A DNA stretch of 11,436 nt from positions 1-11,436 of the forward strand of contig JAUNBV010000025.1 in NCBI GenBank assembly GCA_030526885.1, in the 5' to 3' direction. A model generated the notes under the pieces. It had not been told where the DNA came from. It saw only the letters and a list, made by a program, of their open reading frames with translations, and did not search any database. The translations under genes and the position numbers were made by a program. The DNA comes from Syntrophomonadaceae bacterium (GTDB lineage Bacteria; Bacillota; Syntrophomonadia; Syntrophomonadales; Syntrophomonadaceae). Every line of letters starts with the position of its first letter. Positions within the stretch are counted from its first letter, which is position 1. Shown here in pieces: positions 6,675 through 11,436 of this stretch.

Positions 6675-7343
6675 TTAATTCAGGCGGTTGATGTCGGATA
6701 CCCCTTTCACCCACGCCAGTTCGGTCATGACGTCCTCGATCCTTACCTCGGCGGGTAAATCCAACAGCAGTTCCACCTCCAGTTTTTCATGCTCCTTGTC
6801 GCTTGCATTCATGTTAATCTTTTTGATGGAAACGCCCATCTCGCCCAGAGCATTGCCGATGGAACCCATCATACCGGGTTGGTCGTCTATCTGCACCACG
6901 ATTCCCCGGAAGGAGCGCAGGCCGGTGAAATAATTCTCGACACGGGAGAAATAAATGAGCACGAACAGCATCAATATGGTTCCCACCACCGCCGGTATAT
7001 ACATTCCGGCGCCTACCGCCAGCCCCACGCAGGCCACTCCCCACAGACCGGCAGCGGTGGTAAGGCCCTTCACCGTAGCGCCCTCGCGCATGATGGTGCC
7101 TGCGCCTAAAAAGCCGATGCCGCTGATGACCTGCGCCGCTATGCGGCCCGGATCGGCGGTGACGGTGCGGTGGTATTCCAGATAGACTTCCAGCGATACT
7201 ATCATCGCCAGTGCCGAACCAATGCATACCAAAGTATAGGTGCGAAATCCGGCCGGTCGATTCAGGCTTTCGCGCTCCAACCCAATCAGCCCGCCTAAAA
7301 TGGAAGCCAGAATCAGTCTTAAAACTATTTCTAACGTCGTCAC
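6675..7343 (-). CDS. MgtC/SapB family inner-membrane protein with C-terminal ACT-like domain
   Basis: This is a 222-residue integral membrane protein of the MgtC/SapB family. Five hydrophobic segments can be seen at about 4-21, 36-53, 67-85, 97-113 and 115-132. Family hallmarks are GLERE with RPAGFRT (about 21-35), DPGRIAAQVISGIGFLGAG (64-82) and GLTTAAGLW (93-101). Residues from about 145 to the end form a soluble domain resembling the ACT-like tail of MgtC proteins. Pathogen MgtC is linked to growth at low Mg2+ and to control of ATP synthase, but most family members, including this one, have no proven role, and it should not be called a Mg2+ transporter. The start is a GTG (7341-7343) with GGTGA 4 nt upstream, 20-odd nt after proS, so it is probably co-transcribed. 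Its place between proS and polC is unusual. Confidence 0.9.
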   Translation of the reverse strand: MTTLEIVLRLILASILGGLIGLERESLNRPAGFRTYTLVCIGSALAMIVSLEVYLEYHRTVTADPGRIAAQVISGIGFLGAGTIMREGATVKGLTTAAGLWGVACVGLAVGAGMYIPAVVGTILMLFVLIYFSRVENYFTGLRSFRGIVVQIDDQPGMMGSIGNALGEMGVSIKKINMNASDKEHEKLEVELLLDLPAEVRIEDVMTELAWVKGVSDINRLN

Positions 7344-7366
7344 GCCGTCACCATCCCCCGCGTTAT

Positions 7367-9073
7367 TTATTTAGGAACGAACACCTCTTTTAACGCCGCG
7401 CTCAAATCTTTCAGCGGCACCAAAGTGTTTTCGTTCTCCCATCTCTTCTTCATTTCGACACAGTTTTCCTGCAATGATTTCGGGCCTATGGTCACACGCA
7501 CCGGAATGCCGATAAGGTCGGCGTCCTTAAACTTTACTCCCGCCCGCTCGTCGCGGTCGTCCAGGATGACTTCATAGCCGGCGTCGAGCAGATCGGCATA
7601 TATTTTCTCCGCCGCCGCCCGCTGTTCGTCGTTTTTAACATTCACCGGGGTAACGATAATCTGATAGGGCGCGATGGGCAGCGGCCAGATGATGCCGTTT
7701 TCATCGTAATTCTGCTCCACCGCCGCCGCCATGGTGCGGGAAATGCCGATGCCGTAACAGCCCATCACGATATTCTGCGCCTGCCCTTGCTGGTCGGTGT
7801 ATCTAGCGTCCAAAGCCTCGGAATACTTGGTGCCCAGTTTGAATATGTGCCCTACCTCGACCCCACGCATGACCTTAAGCGGCTGGCTGCACTGCGGGCA
7901 CAGATCGCCTTCTACCGCGTCACGCACGTCCACTACCTGATGAGGGGTGAAATCGCGTCCCACATTGACGTTGATAAAATGGTAATCGTCTTCATTGGCG
8001 CCGCAGGCCATATTCTTCATGCGCATCACCTCCTGGTCGGCGTAAATCTTTACCGGCAGACCCACCGCGCCCAGCGAGCCAAACCCGGCCGCTACCAGCT
8101 TGCGCACCGCACTTTCCTCCGCCATATCCAGCACCGCGCACCCCAGCGCGTGCTGCAGCTTAAGCAGATTGAGCTCGCGATCGCCGCGCACCAGCACCGC
8201 GATTAACTCGTCATCAGCCCTCAGCATCAGGGTCTTGATATAATTGGTGGCCGGTTGCTGCAAAAACTCCACCAGGTCCTGAATGGTGCGCAGGTTCGGG
8301 GTAGGTATCTTCTCCAGCGGCAATTCCTCCCTGTGCTCCGGCACCGCTTCCGGCAGGATACAGGGAGCTTTTTCTACATTGGCGGCATATTCGCACTGGT
8401 CGCAGTATACGATCAGTGATTCCCCGGTTTCCGCCAGCACCATAAACTCATGGCTCTCATTGCCGCCGATGGCTCCGCTGTCGGCCTCCACTACCCGGAA
8501 ATCAAGACTCATGCGCTCGTATATGGCGCGATAAGCGCTATACATCTTGCGGTACGATTCCGCCAGCCCGTCAGAATCCAAATCAAAGGAATACATATCT
8601 TTCATGATAAATTCACGGCCCCGCATCAGCCCGAAACGGGGGCGAATCTCGTCCCGATACTTATTCTGGATTTGATACAGCAACAGCGGCAAATCCCTGT
8701 AGGAATTGATGTTCTCGTCCACCAGCGTAGTGATGACTTCCTCATGGGTAGGGCCCAGCGCATACCAGCGATCATGGCGATCGGTGAGGCGAAACATCTC
8801 GTCGCCGTAAACTGCCCAGCGCCCGCTCTGCTGCCACAACTCCGCCGGTTGCACAATCGGCAGGCCCACTTCCTGGCCGCCGGCTTTATCCATTTCCTCG
8901 CGCACGATGCGCTCTATTTTCTGCAACACCCGCATCGCCAAGGGCAGATAGCTATAAATACCGGAAGCGGTCTTGCGGATAAAACCGGCCCGCAACAAAA
9001 GCTGATGGCTGATTACTTCCGCCTCGCTAGGCAATTCTCTCAACGTAGGGAAAAACAGTTGTGACGCTCTCAT
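7367..9073 (-). CDS. proS: Prolyl-tRNA synthetase, bacterial type with editing domain
   Basis: This class II aminoacyl-tRNA synthetase charges tRNA-Pro with proline. At 568 residues it has the usual length of the bacterial (ProS type 1) form. The conserved ALGPTHEEV segment (105-113) and motif 2 RPRFGLMRGREFIMKD (144-159) precede the INS editing domain (about 230-390), which clears Ala-tRNA-Pro. Within INS, NYIKTLML carries the conserved lysine (280). Motif 3 is GCYGIGISRTMAA (438-450), and the anticodon-binding domain follows from about 470 (IAPYQIIVTPVN). Two Cys pairs (CDQC at 224-227, CPQC at 392-395) flank the INS. The ATG (9071-9073) has GAGGAA about 9 nt upstream. The gap to ispG is only 63 bp, with no room for a T-box leader, so expression probably comes from upstream. 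Confidence 0.97.
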   Translation of the reverse strand: MRASQLFFPTLRELPSEAEVISHQLLLRAGFIRKTASGIYSYLPLAMRVLQKIERIVREEMDKAGGQEVGLPIVQPAELWQQSGRWAVYGDEMFRLTDRHDRWYALGPTHEEVITTLVDENINSYRDLPLLLYQIQNKYRDEIRPRFGLMRGREFIMKDMYSFDLDSDGLAESYRKMYSAYRAIYERMSLDFRVVEADSGAIGGNESHEFMVLAETGESLIVYCDQCEYAANVEKAPCILPEAVPEHREELPLEKIPTPNLRTIQDLVEFLQQPATNYIKTLMLRADDELIAVLVRGDRELNLLKLQHALGCAVLDMAEESAVRKLVAAGFGSLGAVGLPVKIYADQEVMRMKNMACGANEDDYHFINVNVGRDFTPHQVVDVRDAVEGDLCPQCSQPLKVMRGVEVGHIFKLGTKYSEALDARYTDQQGQAQNIVMGCYGIGISRTMAAAVEQNYDENGIIWPLPIAPYQIIVTPVNVKNDEQRAAAEKIYADLLDAGYEVILDDRDERAGVKFKDADLIGIPVRVTIGPKSLQENCVEMKKRWENENTLVPLKDLSAALKEVFVPK

Positions 9074-9136
9074 TACAATACTTCCTCTCTTTTATTAGCA
9101 ATCAGGGGATTTATGACCCAAAGCGGGCAAAAGGGA

Positions 9137-10189
9137 TTACCACAGCATGGCATCTATTTCTTTGAGCAGCTCCGGCAGCAGACGGTCCTCGGGAACCTTG
9201 CGCAAGACCTCGCCATGCTTAAAGATCAGGCCCTGTTGTTTGCCGCCGGCAATTCCGATGTCGGCTTCGCGGGCTTCGCCAGGACCATTGACCACGCAGC
9301 CCATCACCGCTACCTTGAGCGGCTGGGCGATGCCTTTTAGATGCTGGCTCACCGCCTCTGCCAAATGGATAAGGTCGATTTCGGTACGGCCGCAGCCAGG
9401 GCAGGAAATCAGCTCCGCGCCGCACTCGCGCAGGCCCAGCCCCCGCAGTATTTCGTAAGCGGCAAAAACTTCTTCCACCGGGTCGGCGGTCAAGGAAACC
9501 CGGATGGTATCGCCGATGCCCTCCGCCAAAAGCAGGCCGATACCCAACGCGGATTTGATTAGTCCACGATCCAGAGTGCCGGCCTCAGTGATGCCCACAT
9601 GCAGCGGGTAATCGCACAGCGCCGCCATTTCCCGGTAAGCGTCCACCGTGAGCATGACGGAGGAAGATTTTAACGAAACCTTGATGGCGGTAAAATCCAT
9701 ATCCTCTAAAATATGTACATGCTCTAGCGCGCTTTCCACCATAGCCTCGGCGCTGGGGCCGCCATAACGAGCCAGCAGTTCCTTATCCAACGAACCGGCA
9801 TTGACGCCGATGCGGATGGGCAAATCCCGTTCCCGACAGGCCCGCACCACCTCGCGCACCTTCCATTGCGCGCCTATATTGCCGGGGTTCAGGCGCAGGG
9901 CATCGGCTCCCGCGGCAATGCTCTGCAATGCCAGCCGGTAATCAAAATGGATATCGGCCACCAGCGGCACCGAGGTGTGAGCCTTGATGTGCGCCAGCGC
10001 GTGAGCCGCCTGTTCATCCGGTACCGCCAGCCGCACGATCTCACACCCCGCGGACTGCAAACGCTCGATTTGCGCGAGAGTTGCGGCCACATCGCGAGTA
10101 TCGGTATTGCACATCGACTGCACCACCGGTTCCTGTCCACCACCGACAGCCACTTGGCCAATATGTACCACTCTGCTCTGTCTCACCAT
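9137..10189 (-). CDS. ispG: 4-hydroxy-3-methylbut-2-en-1-yl diphosphate synthase (IspG/GcpE)
   Basis: IspG is the [4Fe-4S] enzyme that reductively converts MEcPP to HMBPP, the next-to-last step of the MEP isoprenoid pathway. The 350-residue product shows the N-terminal TIM-barrel signatures (VQSMCNTDTRDV, AGCEIVRLAVP, VADIHFDYRLAL, RLNPGNIG) and the C-terminal cluster domain. The cluster ligands are visible as CPGCGRTE (Cys263, Cys266) and GCVVNGPGE (Cys298, Glu305). I chose the ATG at 10187-10189: it has AGGTG 7 nt upstream (10197-10201) and gives a family-like N-terminus (MVRQSRVVHIG). An in-frame ATG at 10205-10207 would add 6 residues and overlap rseP by 8 bp, but it has no ribosome binding site. 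The gene lies 10 nt after rseP, and dxr of the same pathway is upstream. Confidence 0.96.
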   Translation of the reverse strand: MVRQSRVVHIGQVAVGGGQEPVVQSMCNTDTRDVAATLAQIERLQSAGCEIVRLAVPDEQAAHALAHIKAHTSVPLVADIHFDYRLALQSIAAGADALRLNPGNIGAQWKVREVVRACRERDLPIRIGVNAGSLDKELLARYGGPSAEAMVESALEHVHILEDMDFTAIKVSLKSSSVMLTVDAYREMAALCDYPLHVGITEAGTLDRGLIKSALGIGLLLAEGIGDTIRVSLTADPVEEVFAAYEILRGLGLRECGAELISCPGCGRTEIDLIHLAEAVSQHLKGIAQPLKVAVMGCVVNGPGEAREADIGIAGGKQQGLIFKHGEVLRKVPEDRLLPELLKEIDAMLW

Positions 10190-10196
10190 ATCATTA

Positions 10197-10201
10197 CACC
10201 T
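10197..10201 (-). promoter_or_regulatory. Shine-Dalgarno site that decides the ispG start
   Basis: The minus strand reads AGGTG, then 7 nt, then the ATG at 10189. The AG of the motif is also the last two bases of the rseP stop codon TAG (10202-10200), so termination of rseP and initiation of ispG are tightly linked. It favours the 350-residue IspG over the upstream ATG at 10207. Confidence 0.65.
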
Positions 10202-11225
10202 AACCATTCAACAGACGGGCGATATCGTTATACGTAATCATAATCACCACTATGATTAAGAATAAGAAGCCCAGCAAATTGAGAATGCCTTCTTTTTCCG
10301 GATCCAGCGGACGGCGGCGGACAGCCTCCACCCCTGCCAGCAATACGCGGGAGCCGTCCAGAGCCGGGATGGGCAGCATATTCATGATACCCAGATTAAC
10401 GCTTAGAAAGGCGGTAAAAGCCATCAAATCGGCAAAGCCGCCGCTGGCTGCCCTGCTGACCATGGAGGTAATGCCTACCGGACCGGCAAAATCGTCCACC
10501 GATACCCCGGTGGAGAACAGGCCGATGAGCGCAATAACCAACAGCTTGGTCAATTCCCAGGTTTGAATGAAGCCGTATTTTATGGCGGTAAATATACCCT
10601 GCCGCTCATACACTACTGAGTTATACACCCCGATCATGGCCCGGCCCGAAGCCTCGTCGATTACCGGCGTCAGTTGGGCCGTAATGCTATAGCCGTTACG
10701 CCATAATTCCAGCGTGATGGCTTCTCCCAGGGGATGGCTCTGCAGGGCGGCGGTAAACTCTTCCCAGCCGTCCACTTCAACTCCGGCCACCGCCGTTACC
10801 CGGTCGCCTTCCTTAAGCCCCGCCGCCGCCGGCATATCGGGGATGATTTCACCCAGCAGCGCTTCCTCCGAAGGTATAGCGATGCCCATCAATGAATAAC
10901 TGAGAATATAGATAACCAGAGCCACCAGCACGTTCATCAGCGGCCCGGCGACGGAGATTTTTATTTTTTCCCAGGGAGTGCGATGGGTCAAGCCGTCCTG
11001 CGCATCATCGTTAGGGTCCATCCCCGCCATCATCACATATCCGCCCAGAGGGATGAGGCGAAAGGAAAATTCGGTGCCGTTTTTTTCAAAGGAATAGAGC
11101 TTGTAACCCATGCCCAAGCTGAACTCCAGCACCGGCACGCCCACATGCCGGGCCGCCAGAAAGTGCCCGAACTCGTGCGCCACAATCAAAACCGCTATTA
11201 TTATCAGGGCGATGATAATGGTCAT
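10200..11225 (-). CDS. rseP: Site-2 zinc metalloprotease RseP
   Basis: This intramembrane metalloprotease of the S2P family cleaves membrane-embedded substrates such as anti-sigma factors and signal peptide remnants. The 341-residue protein has the zinc motif HEFGH (17-21) in the first membrane segment and the third ligand in NMLPIPALDG (282-291, Asp290) in a later one. A single PDZ domain covers about 118-200 (the GLKEGDRVTAVAGVEVDGW stretch lies in it), and FAGPVGI (246-252) precedes the later membrane helices. Further hydrophobic segments lie at about 95-117, 224-240, 265-285 and 316-331. It has one PDZ domain, as in many Gram-positive members, where Escherichia coli has two. The ATG (11223-11225) has GGAG 8 nt upstream and lies 16 nt after the dxr stop. 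The dxr-rseP pairing is typical of Bacillota; the substrate cannot be told from the window. Confidence 0.96.
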   Translation of the reverse strand: MTIIIALIIIAVLIVAHEFGHFLAARHVGVPVLEFSLGMGYKLYSFEKNGTEFSFRLIPLGGYVMMAGMDPNDDAQDGLTHRTPWEKIKISVAGPLMNVLVALVIYILSYSLMGIAIPSEEALLGEIIPDMPAAAGLKEGDRVTAVAGVEVDGWEEFTAALQSHPLGEAITLELWRNGYSITAQLTPVIDEASGRAMIGVYNSVVYERQGIFTAIKYGFIQTWELTKLLVIALIGLFSTGVSVDDFAGPVGITSMVSRAASGGFADLMAFTAFLSVNLGIMNMLPIPALDGSRVLLAGVEAVRRRPLDPEKEGILNLLGFLFLIIVVIMITYNDIARLLNG

Positions 11226-11241
11226 AAGTTAAACTCCGTTC

Positions 11242-11436
11242 CTAACTCTTAGGCAGGGATGCCATCACCGATTCGGCCAGGGCGCGGGCCTCTTTATCCG
11301 CGGCCAGAATATCATCCAGTGTAGCTCCGTTAACATTGTGATGAAGCTCCATTACCCGCTCCACCACGATGGGTATCTGCCACCAGTTTAAGCCTCCGGC
11401 CAGAAAGCTATGCACCGCCGCCTCATTAGCGGCATT
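11242..11436 (-). CDS. dxr: 1-deoxy-D-xylulose 5-phosphate reductoisomerase, C-terminal end (cut by window edge)
   Basis: Only the last 64 codons are in the window; the NADPH-binding and catalytic domains lie beyond the right edge. DXR converts DXP to MEP, the committed step of the MEP isoprenoid pathway. The fragment opens with NAANEAAVHSFLAG, the conserved start of the DXR C-terminal four-helix domain. It continues through IPIVVERVMELH and a helical tail with LDDILAADKEARALAESVM. The stop is TAG at 11242-11244, 16 nt before rseP. The order dxr-rseP-ispG supports the call. No sequence oddity is seen in the visible part. Confidence 0.92.
   Translation of the reverse strand, partial: NAANEAAVHSFLAGGLNWWQIPIVVERVMELHHNVNGATLDDILAADKEARALAESVMASLPKS

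Noticed and set aside
9074..9136. Possible T-box or separate promoter ahead of proS
   Set aside because: The 63-bp gap is too short for a T-box leader with its specifier and antiterminator. The best -35/-10 pair (TTGGGT, TAATAA, 18-nt spacing) is poor and would put the start on the ribosome binding site.
1..11436. Search for a novel defence, mobile or CRISPR-like system
   Set aside because: All eleven genes belong to well-known housekeeping or widespread families on one strand. I saw no direct-repeat array, transposase, integrase, toxin-antitoxin pair or attachment site, and no uncoded stretch longer than 157 bp.

Overview
The window is a compact bacterial housekeeping block with every supported gene on the minus strand. 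It reads in the order dxr (3' end only), rseP, ispG, proS, an MgtC/SapB-family gene, polC, rimP, nusA, rnpM (ylxR), ylxQ and infB (5' end only). A PolC-type replicase, the rimP-nusA-ylxR-ylxQ-infB order and the MEP isoprenoid genes point to Bacillota. The dxr-rseP-ispG-proS order and the moderately high GC (judged by eye) suggest a Clostridia lineage, perhaps Syntrophomonadaceae- or Peptococcaceae-like. That placement is inference, with no 16S or database support.

Layout, in transcription order from the right edge. Positions 11436-9137 hold dxr, rseP and ispG, packed with 10-16 nt gaps: two MEP-pathway enzymes around the site-2 intramembrane protease RseP. Positions 9073-7367 hold prolyl-tRNA synthetase with the bacterial editing insertion. 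Positions 7343-6675 hold a small multipass MgtC-family membrane protein, an unexpected guest in this row. Positions 6594-2947 hold PolC, the replicative polymerase. Positions 2789-1 hold the translation/transcription factor operon.

The only substantial non-coding stretch is 2790-2946 (157 bp). It carries an extended -10 promoter, then an intrinsic-terminator-like hairpin inside the presumptive rimP leader, then a strong ribosome binding site. This looks like an attenuator controlling the nusA operon, and it can also end polC transcripts. Two smaller gaps, 6595-6674 and 9074-9136, show no convincing promoter, terminator or riboswitch. No tRNA, rRNA, CRISPR array, insertion sequence or plus-strand gene is supported.

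The most notable protein feature is that PolC lacks the DEDD 3'-5' exonuclease domain that normally interrupts its PHP domain. The two PHP halves are joined seamlessly and the putative PHP metal ligands are all present. I did not find a wholly new multi-gene system. The points worth a second look are the exonuclease-less PolC, the leader attenuator and the inserted MgtC gene.
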